From NCBI GenBank assembly GCA_022792815.1, contig JAAWBS010000037.1:1-64000 (forward strand): 64,000 nt of DNA, read 5' to 3'. The position numbers and the translations under genes were made by a program. Positions 6,714 to 14,539 of this stretch are shown piece after piece. This DNA comes from Hungatella sp. GTDB lineage: Bacteria > Bacillota > Clostridia > Lachnospirales > Lachnospiraceae. How positions within the stretch are numbered: position 1 is the stretch's first letter; each line of letters begins with the position of its first letter. The notes below the pieces were generated by a model that was not told the DNA's origin, made no database searches, and saw only the letters and a program-made list of their open reading frames with translations.

Positions 6714-8792
6714 TTACCTAAGCCTGCACTCCGGTCTCCCTGCCCCGGATACGCTCACCGTGCCGTCAGCTTTCACGGTAATCACCGTCAGCCCGCTCTC
6801 AAGATCCACGTCTTTTCGATATCCGTCATCATCATAGAGCTCATACGTCCCCTCGGTCCTGACAAAATGCAGCAGGTTCAGCCTGGATGCATCGATGTCC
6901 TCCACACTGCAGCCGCCCTCCGACATGGGCACGATATGATCCGGGCGGACAAAGATCAGAACCTCGGACAGTTCTGCCTTCACGTAGTGGTGTCCTGCCC
7001 CGAGGAGCTCCTGGTCCGCAGAGGTCAGGCTCCGGAAGCGGTACAGTTTCATCTCTTCCGGAAGGTACACATACCGCCCTCTGGCATTCTGCCTGTAGAC
7101 CGGGGCGATCATCATGCTCTCACCCACCATCATCTGGTCCTCCACCTCCGCGGCCGCCTCGTCCTCCGGGTACACGAAAGACAGGGGCAGGAACATCATG
7201 TCATCGGTCATGGCTGCCTTCACGAACTCGCTGTAGAGGTAGGGCAGGAATCCGTATCGCAGCCCCAGGATATTGCGGAAATCCTCCGGATGCCCAAACT
7301 GATAGAACTCCTGTCTCCTGGTCCCCTTGGCAGAGTGGTTCCGCATCAGGGGCGTGAAGATCCCCAGCTCCAGCCACCGGAGAAGCAGATCTTCCGTGGC
7401 GTCGGCCCCAAAGCCTCCCAGATCCGCGCCGGTGTAGAGGAACCCGCACATATTAAGGCCGGCCATCATCTGCAGGTTCATCAGCAGATGAGACCACCAG
7501 GAGCTGTTGTCCCCGGTCCACACGCCGCCGTACCGGTGCATCCCCACATAGGAAGCCCTGGAAAACAACAGGATCCTCTGATCCGGCTTTATGCTGTCAA
7601 ATGCCTCCCCGGCCGCGCGGGTCATATGATACCCGTACAGATTGTGGACCTGGTCATGGCGGACTCTCCCGTCCCTGCTCTCATGGTAAAAGGACTGGTA
7701 GTCCTCCTTCCGGTTGGCCACTCCCAGCACCAGATTTTTCATGCCGAAAAACGACTTGATATCCAGTTCCTGTCTCCCGTAGTCTGCCAGCTTCTCAAAC
7801 ACTTCCTCCAGATAATCCTCCCCGTAGAACAGGGCCGGCTCGTTCATATCGTTCCAGAAGCCGTCGATGCCCTGGTCCAGAAGAATCTTATAGTTCTGTC
7901 CGAACCAGGCCCTGGCCTTCTCATTGAGCACATCCGGCAGATGCACCCGCCCCGGCCACACGCCGCAGACGAACTCCCTGCCGTCCTCCTTTTTGCAGAA
8001 ATACCCGTTCTCCACGCCCTTCTCGTACACCGGATATCCCTCCTCGATCTTGACTCCGGCATCGATGATGGGCACCAGATGGATCTTCTGCTGCCTCATC
8101 TCCCGCACAAACCCGGGAAAGTCAGGGAATTTCTCCTGATCCACGGTAAAGTCCTTGTACCGCTCCATGTAGTCGATATCCAGGTACACGCTGTCCAGAG
8201 GCACCCCTTCCTCCCGGTGTCTGCGCACCACCTCCCGGATATCCGCCTCACACTCATAACCCCACCGGCTCTGCCCGTACCCGAATGCCCATTTGGGAGG
8301 AATATAGCTTCTCCCGATGGCCCTCCTGAATTCCCTCACGATCTGGCGCATGCTGTCTCCCTCCAGGAGATACAGGGCGAACCCTCCGGCGCTCACAGTC
8401 ACCTTCATCTGATCTCTGTCACCATATCCCAGATCAAAGGTGACCTTCTGGGGAGCATCCACAAAGACCCCGAATCTCTCCCGCCCCTCAGTCAGAAAGA
8501 AGTTGTGGGCCGCGTACAGTTCCCGCCTGCCCTCGGTGTGAATCGGGTCATCGGTGCAGTCGGATTCATAGATCCAGCCCCGCTTGTTGATCCCCCTTAT
8601 GTTTTCCCCAAGGCCGTAGATTCTCTCCCCCTCATCCATCAGACGGGTCAATGTGACACCGTCCTCCTTTACGGCCGCCGAAAAATAAGGGATCCCGCCA
8701 GGATTCTCCTCCAGCCTGACTGCCGGGATCTCCCCGCCCCCGGTTATGGCCTCCGTCTCAAACGGGGTTCCGAAAATAAATTTTTTGATCAT
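6714..8792 (-). CDS. Glycoside hydrolase family 31 alpha-glucosidase
   Basis: A 692-aa cytoplasmic enzyme (no signal peptide) that should release alpha-linked glucose from short oligosaccharides. It has the GH31 N-terminal beta-sandwich, then the TIM barrel with the nucleophile in GFWNDMNEP (D315) and the acid/base in GGVWTGDNSSWW (D428). Substrate-site signatures include LDIDYMERYKDFT and the C-terminal RNHSAKG. It most resembles the compact gut-Firmicute alpha-glucosidases that act on isomaltose-type links; alpha-xylosidase activity is an alternative. It has AGGAGG-type upstream bases and stands alone, between a restriction system and the IlvD gene, so its supply transporter is not evident. 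Confidence 0.88.
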   Translation of the reverse strand: MIKKFIFGTPFETEAITGGGEIPAVRLEENPGGIPYFSAAVKEDGVTLTRLMDEGERIYGLGENIRGINKRGWIYESDCTDDPIHTEGRRELYAAHNFFLTEGRERFGVFVDAPQKVTFDLGYGDRDQMKVTVSAGGFALYLLEGDSMRQIVREFRRAIGRSYIPPKWAFGYGQSRWGYECEADIREVVRRHREEGVPLDSVYLDIDYMERYKDFTVDQEKFPDFPGFVREMRQQKIHLVPIIDAGVKIEEGYPVYEKGVENGYFCKKEDGREFVCGVWPGRVHLPDVLNEKARAWFGQNYKILLDQGIDGFWNDMNEPALFYGEDYLEEVFEKLADYGRQELDIKSFFGMKNLVLGVANRKEDYQSFYHESRDGRVRHDQVHNLYGYHMTRAAGEAFDSIKPDQRILLFSRASYVGMHRYGGVWTGDNSSWWSHLLMNLQMMAGLNMCGFLYTGADLGGFGADATEDLLLRWLELGIFTPLMRNHSAKGTRRQEFYQFGHPEDFRNILGLRYGFLPYLYSEFVKAAMTDDMMFLPLSFVYPEDEAAAEVEDQMMVGESMMIAPVYRQNARGRYVYLPEEMKLYRFRSLTSADQELLGAGHHYVKAELSEVLIFVRPDHIVPMSEGGCSVEDIDASRLNLLHFVRTEGTYELYDDDGYRKDVDLESGLTVITVKADGTVSVSGAGRPECRLR

Positions 8793-8921
8793 CCCATTCT
8801 CTCCTCCTTCTCCTTTTTACAGGCCAGCTGTCTGGGTTCAGTTTACCATAGAAGTCAGGCTCCCACAACCTTTTCCCCTTGTTTTGGAAGCATTTTTCTT
8901 CCGGAAACACCCAGAAGCAAA

Positions 8922-8955
8922 ACAGCCCGGAAGGCATCGCCGCCTCCCGGACTGT
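8922..8955 (-). terminator. Terminator after the dehydratase gene
   Basis: ACAGCCCGGAAGGC (8922-8935) pairs with GCCTCCCGGACTGT (8942-8955), with two wobble pairs. Read leftward, a TTTT run follows. It ends the gntP-dehydratase operon. Confidence 0.75.
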
Positions 8956-8972
8956 CTCTTCTGTTATACATC

Positions 8973-10718
8973 TTAATATTCCAGATATGCCCCCTTCATA
9001 GGACTTGCGGCGTGCTGGCTGAACAGGCGGAGAATGCCTTTCTTGTACTTGGGTTCTCTCGGTTTCCAGTTCTCTCTCCGCTTCGCCAGAATCTCATCGA
9101 TCTCCTGAGGTGTCTTTCTCTCCCCCTTGACTCCGATGATGTTCAGCTTCCGCTCTATCACATCGATCTCGATTAAGTCTCCCTCTTCCACCAGGGCGAT
9201 GGGGCCGCCGTCTACGGCCTCCGGGCTGCAGTGGCCGATCACCGGGCCTGTGGAAGCGCCCGAAAAGCGCCCGTCAGTGATCAAAGCGATGCTGCGTCCC
9301 AGCTCTCTGTCGCTGCTGATGGCCTCGGAGGTGTAGAACATCTCCGGCATCCCGCTGCCCCTTGGTCCCTCGTACCGGATAAACACCGCATCCCCTTTCT
9401 TCACCTTGTGCTTTAACACCGCGTCCAGACATTCCTCCTCACTGTCAAACGGTCTTGCGGTCAGCACTGCCCGGAACATCTCCTTCGGGCAGGCCGTGTG
9501 CTTGATGACAGCCCCCTCCGGAGCCAGGTTGCCTCTCAATACGGCGATGCTTCCGTCGGTTCCGATGGCTTTGTCGTAGGGGCGGATGATATCCTCACGG
9601 GTAAGCTCCACCTGATATCTCTTGTTAAATTCACCGAGCCACTTGTCACACCGCTCATAGAATCCATTCTCTCTCAATTCTTTCAGGTTCTCTCCCAGGG
9701 TCTTGCCTGTGACGGTCATGACATCCAGGTGAAGGTGCTCCCTGATCTCCTCCATGATGGCCGGCACACCGCCTGCGTAGTAGAATACCTCCGCCGGCCA
9801 GCGCCCTGCCGGCCGCACATCCAGAAGATACCTGGCGCCCCGGTGAAGACGGTCAAAGGTGTCCCCGGTCATTTCGATTCCGAACTCATGGGCAATGGCC
9901 GGGATGTGAAGAAGGCAGTTGGTACTCCCCGATACGGCGGCGTGGACCAGGATGGCATTCTCAAAGCTGTCCATCGTCACGATCTGGGAGGGACGCATCC
10001 CGGGCATATGGGCCAGCTTCACCGCCTGTGCTCCCGCCTGCCTGGCAAATTCCAAAAGGTCCGGGCTCGTGGCCGGCATCAGTGCGCTTCCCGGAAGAGC
10101 CAGCCCCAAAGCCTCTGCCATGATCTGCATGGTGGAGGCGGTTCCGATAAAGGAGCAGGCGCCGCAGCTAGGACAGGCGTTGCATTTGGCCCAGTTCAGC
10201 TTCTCCTCATCGATCTCGCCTCTCTGGAACTTGGCACTGTACATCCCCAACTGCTCTAAAGTCAGCATCTCCGGCCCCGCGTTCATGGTCCCTCCCGGCA
10301 CCACCACAGAGGGCACATCCGCCCTGGCCAGGCCCATCAGGTTGCCCGGCATGCCCTTGTCACAGCTGGCCAGGTACACCGCGCCGTCAAAGGGGGTGGC
10401 GTTGGCGTGGATCTCGATCATATTGGCGATCATCTCCCGGCTGGCCAAGCTGAAATTGATTCCGTCCGTGCCCTGGCTCTCCCCGTCGCAGATATCGGTG
10501 CAGAAATACCTGGCTCCATGGCCTCCTGCCTCCTCAATCCCTTTTCTCACTTCCTCCACCAGAATATCCAGATGACCGCTTCCCGGGTGACTGTCCCCAA
10601 ATGTACTCTCAATCATAATCTGGATCTTCTCCAAATCCTCCGGTTTCCATCCCGTGCCGATGCGCAGCGGGTCCAGCTCCGGAGCCAGTTTTCTCATCTT
10701 CTGACTGATTAATTCCAT
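8973..10718 (-). CDS. IlvD/Edd family sugar-acid (or dihydroxy-acid) dehydratase
   Basis: A 581-aa Fe-S dehydratase. The cluster and Mg-site cysteines are visible in CTDICDGESQGTDG, ASCDKGMPGNL and CNACPSCGACSFIGTAST. The C-terminal swivel domain has the conserved ITDGRFSGASTGPVIGHCSPEA. Members convert sugar acids to 2-keto-3-deoxy acids or act in branched-chain amino acid synthesis. A GntP-type permease is the gene just upstream in the same direction and no ilv genes are near, so aldonate dehydration is the better guess. No KDG kinase or aldolase lies nearby. Start: AAAGGGG six bases before the ATG. Confidence 0.82.
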   Translation of the reverse strand: MELISQKMRKLAPELDPLRIGTGWKPEDLEKIQIMIESTFGDSHPGSGHLDILVEEVRKGIEEAGGHGARYFCTDICDGESQGTDGINFSLASREMIANMIEIHANATPFDGAVYLASCDKGMPGNLMGLARADVPSVVVPGGTMNAGPEMLTLEQLGMYSAKFQRGEIDEEKLNWAKCNACPSCGACSFIGTASTMQIMAEALGLALPGSALMPATSPDLLEFARQAGAQAVKLAHMPGMRPSQIVTMDSFENAILVHAAVSGSTNCLLHIPAIAHEFGIEMTGDTFDRLHRGARYLLDVRPAGRWPAEVFYYAGGVPAIMEEIREHLHLDVMTVTGKTLGENLKELRENGFYERCDKWLGEFNKRYQVELTREDIIRPYDKAIGTDGSIAVLRGNLAPEGAVIKHTACPKEMFRAVLTARPFDSEEECLDAVLKHKVKKGDAVFIRYEGPRGSGMPEMFYTSEAISSDRELGRSIALITDGRFSGASTGPVIGHCSPEAVDGGPIALVEEGDLIEIDVIERKLNIIGVKGERKTPQEIDEILAKRRENWKPREPKYKKGILRLFSQHAASPMKGAYLEY

Positions 10719-10746
10719 GATATTCCCCTTTCACTATATTTGCAAA

Positions 10747-10790
10747 TAGGCATTTGCGAAACTCAAAACTCAGCTGAATATTCTCTCAAC
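10747..10790. repeat. Short copy of an intergenic repeat (without central palindrome)
   Basis: Bases 10747-10784 match 24495-24532 at 36 of 38 positions (starting TAGGCATTTGCGAAACTC). Bases 10776-10790 match 24675-24689 exactly (GAATATTCTCTCAAC). Here the two flanks are joined at GAATATTC, whereas at 24 kb a long palindrome separates them. The repeat lies between two co-directional genes of one operon. Confidence 0.8.
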
Positions 10791-10818
10791 CCGGACTTTC
10801 CCAATTACCTAAGTATCC

Positions 10819-12174
10819 TCACACAAAGAACGATATGATCAGTGCCACCACAAAACCGGTTCCGCCCACCAGAGTCTCCATGACTGTCCAAGTCTTCAAG
10901 GTGGTCGTCTCGTCCAGTCCCACCAGGGACTTCACCAGCCAGAAACCGGAGTCATTGAAGTGGGAACAGATTGTGGCTCCTCCGGCCACTGCCGCCGTGG
11001 TACATGCCAGATACATAGGCGAAAGCTCTGCGATCCCCGGCATAGCCGCGATGATGCCTGCCGCCATGGTCATGGCCACAGTGGCGGATCCCACACAGAT
11101 CCGAACCAGAGCCGCCACGATGAAAGCCACCACCACGATGGGAAGATTGGCCGAGGCCACCGCATTGCCGATGACATCACCCAGTCCGGAGTACTGAAGC
11201 ATATACCGAAGTACGCCGCCGCAGGCAGTCACCAGGAGAATCAGACCGGTAGGCTCCAGGGACTTGGTCATGATCTTCTCCAGCTCTTGTGTGCTGTAGC
11301 CGTGCTTGATGCCCAGGATAAACATGGCGGCAACCGTGGCGATGAGAAGGGCCACAAAGGGCTCGCCTAAGAATGCCAGCACCGGCTCTGCGAAAGCCAA
11401 GGCTTCCACCACACCTGCCACAGACTTTAAGATAATCAGCACCAGAGGAATCAGGATGATGCCCACGATGGTGCCGAAAGCCGGAAGCTTAGACTCATCG
11501 ATCTCCTCCTGATTCGCCACATGGTCAGGAACCGGAACATAGTACTTCTTTCCACAGATCGCACCCCATATGGGACCCGACACGATCATGGCAGCCACGC
11601 CGCAGAAGATTCCCACTAAGATCACCCATCCCAAATCTACATTCAGCATGGTAGCCACCAGAACCGGACCCGGTGTAGGCGGAATGAATGCATGCCCCAC
11701 CGCCAGACCTGCCAGCAGGGGGATGGCGTAAAACAGAGAAGAACGGTTGGTCCTCTTGGCCAGTGAAAATGCCAGCGGGATCAAAATGATCAGACCCGCG
11801 TCAAAAAATACGGGCATGGCGATCACCAGACCGGTGATTCCCAGGGCCCATGCGGCCTTCTCGTCTCCAAAACGCTTTACCATGGTAACTGCCAGAGTCT
11901 GAGCTCCTCCCGACATCTCCAGGATAGCTCCAAACATGGACCCCAGTCCCACCAGCAGCGCGATCCCCTTCAGGGTGTTTCCGATTCCGTCATTGACCGC
12001 CGTCACAATATCGCTAAAAGGCATTCCCGCCACCAGACCGATGACCAGCGCTCCGATCAGAATCGAGATCATGGCATGAATCTTAAACTTGATAATCAGC
12101 ACCAGCAAAAGCGCGAGTCCCACCAGCGCCGCGATGACCAGCCTCGTAGGGTCAAGCATCGTCTCAGTTCCCAT
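10819..12174 (-). CDS. GntP family gluconate-type permease
   Basis: About 451 residues with 12 or so hydrophobic segments typical of GntP/DsdX symporters (LVIAALVGLALLLVLIIKFK at the start, FVVALIISFFV at the end). Family marks include the PTPGPV motif after HAFIP and the SATVAMT motif near the C-terminus. It should import an aldonate such as gluconate with protons. The annotated start is the ATG at 12174, with GGAGG eight bases upstream; an upstream ATG at 12195 lacks a site. It is followed, 100 bases on, by the IlvD/Edd dehydratase, so uptake and first catabolic step are paired. Confidence 0.88.
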   Translation of the reverse strand: MGTETMLDPTRLVIAALVGLALLLVLIIKFKIHAMISILIGALVIGLVAGMPFSDIVTAVNDGIGNTLKGIALLVGLGSMFGAILEMSGGAQTLAVTMVKRFGDEKAAWALGITGLVIAMPVFFDAGLIILIPLAFSLAKRTNRSSLFYAIPLLAGLAVGHAFIPPTPGPVLVATMLNVDLGWVILVGIFCGVAAMIVSGPIWGAICGKKYYVPVPDHVANQEEIDESKLPAFGTIVGIILIPLVLIILKSVAGVVEALAFAEPVLAFLGEPFVALLIATVAAMFILGIKHGYSTQELEKIMTKSLEPTGLILLVTACGGVLRYMLQYSGLGDVIGNAVASANLPIVVVAFIVAALVRICVGSATVAMTMAAGIIAAMPGIAELSPMYLACTTAAVAGGATICSHFNDSGFWLVKSLVGLDETTTLKTWTVMETLVGGTGFVVALIISFFV

Positions 12175-12204
12175 AACAGTATCCTCCATACTCATTTTTG
12201 TTTT

Positions 12205-12277
12205 ACATCAGACGTCTTATGTTTTGTGATTTTATTATAGTTTAGTTGGTAATTTCTGTCAATACATCTGATGTATT
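12205..12277 (-). promoter_or_regulatory. Sigma-A promoter of gntP flanked by two palindromic operators
   Basis: TTGACA (complement 12257-12262), a 17-base spacer and TATAAT (complement 12234-12239) form a near-perfect promoter. A perfect palindrome AATACATCTGATGTATT (12261-12277) overlaps the -35. A second, ACATCAGACGTCTTATGT (12205-12222, one mismatch), lies just after the start point. Both contain ACATC and its complement, suggesting one dimeric regulator (perhaps GntR-type) acting at two sites. The remaining gene-free stretch 12278-12558 is AT-rich and shows nothing else. Confidence 0.75.
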
Positions 12278-12558
12278 TCAATCTTTTTCTGCCTTTTACA
12301 CAAAAAAACAGCGATTTTTCCTTTAAATCAGGTCTTATTTTGTGTATTTTTCACAAACAAGTCTCACCTTCTCTCTTGTCTTATCTTATCCCGTCCTTTT
12401 TTATTTTATCCCTTTGGATAAGGGTTTGTTTTGATTTAGGAATCGGGAGTAATCAAAAAATTTCTTCAGCAAAAACTTTTCCTTTATTCAATAGATATTT
12501 TAGTTATGTTGAAATGGCTTAAGAGATGGCAGAATAAATACGAAGAGAAAAAGAATGC

Positions 12559-12590
12559 CGGGAAACGACAAGGTTACCTGTCGTCTCCCG
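12559..12590 (-). terminator. Terminator overlapping the dehydrogenase stop codon
   Basis: CGGGAAACGACA (12559-12570) pairs with TGTCGTCTCCCG (12579-12590), with one mismatch, and leftward is followed by CATTCTTTTTCTC. The stem includes the last codons and the stop of the dehydrogenase gene. Confidence 0.75.
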
Positions 12591-13641
12591 ACACTTCCAT
12601 CACCCCCATGACCTTCTCATAGTCCTCCGTCTTATCCCTCATGATCTCCAGCCCCCTTCTCAAATCCTCCAGGGAAACCCTGTGGGAGATCAGCTCCGCG
12701 GGGGCAATCTTCCCTTCAGACAGCCGGTCCAGGACGTAACGCCAGTCGTCTCCCGGCTCATGGGTAAAAGAAGAATTCCAGGTTCCGGTCACCGTCAGCT
12801 GGCTGCGAAGGATCTTCCAGTACCGGTCCTTTGACAGCAGCATGTCCGAGGCCGGGTTGCCCACCGCCACCAGCCTTCCGCCGGTAGCCAGGCTCTCCAC
12901 GGCCAGATCATACGTCTCATTCTTCCCCACACACTCAAAAAACACATCCGCCCCCAGACCGCCGGTGCAGTCCAAAAGCCGCCTCCCCAGCTCCGGGTCC
13001 CGCGTGTCACAGTACTGGTCTTGCGAAAGCCCGATGCGCTCCGCCGCCCGTCTCTGGGAATCCTTGTTGCCCACGACAAAAAGGTTCTTCACCCCGGCCT
13101 CCCGAAGAAACATCACAAGCAGAAGACCGATGGTCCCCAGGCCGCACACGGCCGCCCTGTCCTCCCCGTTTATCCGAACCCGCCTCATGGCGTGGACCGC
13201 CACCGCCATAGGCTCCAGCATGGCCGCCTCCTCATAAGAGGCCTTATCCGGGAGTGCGATGAGATTCCAGACCGGGACCGCCGCGTATTTCCCGAAGCCT
13301 CCGTCCCGCCGGGAACCCAGATAGCTGTAATTCCGGCACAGCTCATACTGCTTCTTCCGGCAAAAACTACATGACCGGCAGGGAATCAGAGGGAAAATCC
13401 CCACCCGCCGGCCCAGAAGGCTTTTGTCCACGCCGGCGCCCGCCTCCACCACCTCCCCGGAAAACTCGTGCCCCGGGATCAGGGGATGGGCGTGGGCCCC
13501 GGTCCGGTAGATCCTGGGGATGTCGGAACCGCAGATCCCCGCCGCCTTTACCTTCACCAGCACCTCTTTGCCGGCCGGCTCCGGCACCGGCACTTCCTCC
13601 AGGCGCAGGTCGTTGACATCGTGTAAAACCCATGCTTTCAT
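12574..13641 (-). CDS. Zinc-dependent medium-chain alcohol/polyol dehydrogenase
   Basis: A 355-aa NAD-linked dehydrogenase of the sorbitol/galactitol-1-phosphate dehydrogenase branch. Catalytic zinc residues are in GICGSD and GHEFSG. The four-cysteine structural zinc lobe is PCRSCSFCRKKQYELC. The Rossmann motif is CGLGTIGLL. The start chosen is the ATG at 13641, with GGGAGGAG just upstream; an ATG at 13659 directly after the recombinase stop also has a GGAGG. The substrate is not determined. It lies immediately behind a serine recombinase gene and not within a sugar operon, an unusual context for this family. Confidence 0.82.
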   Translation of the reverse strand: MKAWVLHDVNDLRLEEVPVPEPAGKEVLVKVKAAGICGSDIPRIYRTGAHAHPLIPGHEFSGEVVEAGAGVDKSLLGRRVGIFPLIPCRSCSFCRKKQYELCRNYSYLGSRRDGGFGKYAAVPVWNLIALPDKASYEEAAMLEPMAVAVHAMRRVRINGEDRAAVCGLGTIGLLLVMFLREAGVKNLFVVGNKDSQRRAAERIGLSQDQYCDTRDPELGRRLLDCTGGLGADVFFECVGKNETYDLAVESLATGGRLVAVGNPASDMLLSKDRYWKILRSQLTVTGTWNSSFTHEPGDDWRYVLDRLSEGKIAPAELISHRVSLEDLRRGLEIMRDKTEDYEKVMGVMEVSGDDR

Positions 13642-13659
13642 CCGGCACTCTCCTCCCAT

Positions 13660-14307
13660 CTATACCTCCGCCTTTTTCTGCCTCCTCTTCTGCTCCGTCT
13701 TCCTCAAAAGCTCCGCCTTCCTGGTCCTGCCTTTCCGGTAGAAGGAGGTGACAGGCATGTTGCAGCAGGCAGCCGCCTCCCTGCCGGAGATCTCGCCGGC
13801 TGCCCATTTTCGGCACACTCTCTCGAAGTTGTCCGGCACCGGCTTTTGGGGCCTGCCAAATTGGACTCCTCTCAGCTTGGCGGCCTCGATTCCCTCCTGC
13901 TGCCGCTCCCGGATATTTTTGCGCTCATTTTCTGCCACAAAGGAGAGCACCTGCAGGACGATATCGCTCAAGAATGTTCCCATCAGATCTTTCCCTCTTC
14001 TGGTGTCCAAAAGAGGCATGTCCAGGACCACGATATCCACCTTTTTCTCCCTGGTCAGAAATCTCCACTGTTCCAGGATCTCCTCATAGTTGCGGCCAAG
14101 GCGGTCGATGCTCTTGACATAGAGAAGGTCGTCCTCCTTCAAATGACTGAGGAGCTGCTGATACATGGGGCGCTCGAAGTCTTTGCCGGACTGTTTGTCC
14201 ACAAAGATGTTTCTTCTCGACAGCTGCATTCCGCTCAGGGCAAGTAATTGCCGGTCTTCTCTCTGCTCCTTCGTGCTGACACGGGCATATCCGTACATCT
14301 GATTCAT
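13660..14307 (-). CDS. Serine recombinase (resolvase/invertase family)
   Basis: A 215-aa protein with the resolvase catalytic domain: YGYARVSTKEQ with nucleophile Ser11, then LYVKSIDRLGRNYEEI with the arginine motif, and a long helix SFVAENERKNIRERQQEGI. The C-terminal DNA-binding part begins at GRPQKPVPDNF, with the helix-turn-helix GEISGREAAACCNMPVTSFYRK. Such enzymes resolve transposon cointegrates or invert DNA segments. No matched inverted target pair or transposase was seen nearby. Its stop is followed directly, with no gap, by a possible start of the dehydrogenase gene. Confidence 0.9.
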   Translation of the reverse strand: MNQMYGYARVSTKEQREDRQLLALSGMQLSRRNIFVDKQSGKDFERPMYQQLLSHLKEDDLLYVKSIDRLGRNYEEILEQWRFLTREKKVDIVVLDMPLLDTRRGKDLMGTFLSDIVLQVLSFVAENERKNIRERQQEGIEAAKLRGVQFGRPQKPVPDNFERVCRKWAAGEISGREAAACCNMPVTSFYRKGRTRKAELLRKTEQKRRQKKAEV

Positions 14308-14462
14308 AAGTTCTGACTCCTCCTCTTCTGTAAATGACAGGTTAAACCATTATGGGAAACTGCCGATTCATTTGTCGCTTCCTATAGTTTATCCTGTTCT
14401 GATTCTCAAGACCATATCTGGATAACGGTCAGTACACTTTCCTGTGATACAAAAGACAGACA

Positions 14463-14506
14463 AAACGAGGCATGGGAACCGATATCATGGTTCCCATGCC
14501 TCGTTT
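14463..14506 (-). terminator. Strong terminator after the solute-binding protein gene
   Basis: An 18-bp perfect stem: AAACGAGGCATGGGAACC (14463-14480) and GGTTCCCATGCCTCGTTT (14489-14506). Leftward it is followed by TGTCTGTCTTTTG. It ends the LplBC-type transporter operon. The stretch 14308-14462 shows nothing else. Confidence 0.85.
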
Positions 14507-14539
14507 GGCCTGTCTTTCTTCTCTCGAAAGCAGCTGTCC

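Noticed and set aside
6867-9176. A 769-codon open frame on the plus strand opposite the GH31 gene
   Set aside because: It is antisense to a clear GH31 enzyme and part of the dehydratase gene; composition (His/Pro/Leu-rich) and lack of any domain show it is a shadow of GC-rich codons.
9498-10575. Overlapping plus-strand frames opposite the dehydratase gene
   Set aside because: Antisense to conserved Fe-S motifs; no ribosome site or recognisable domain.
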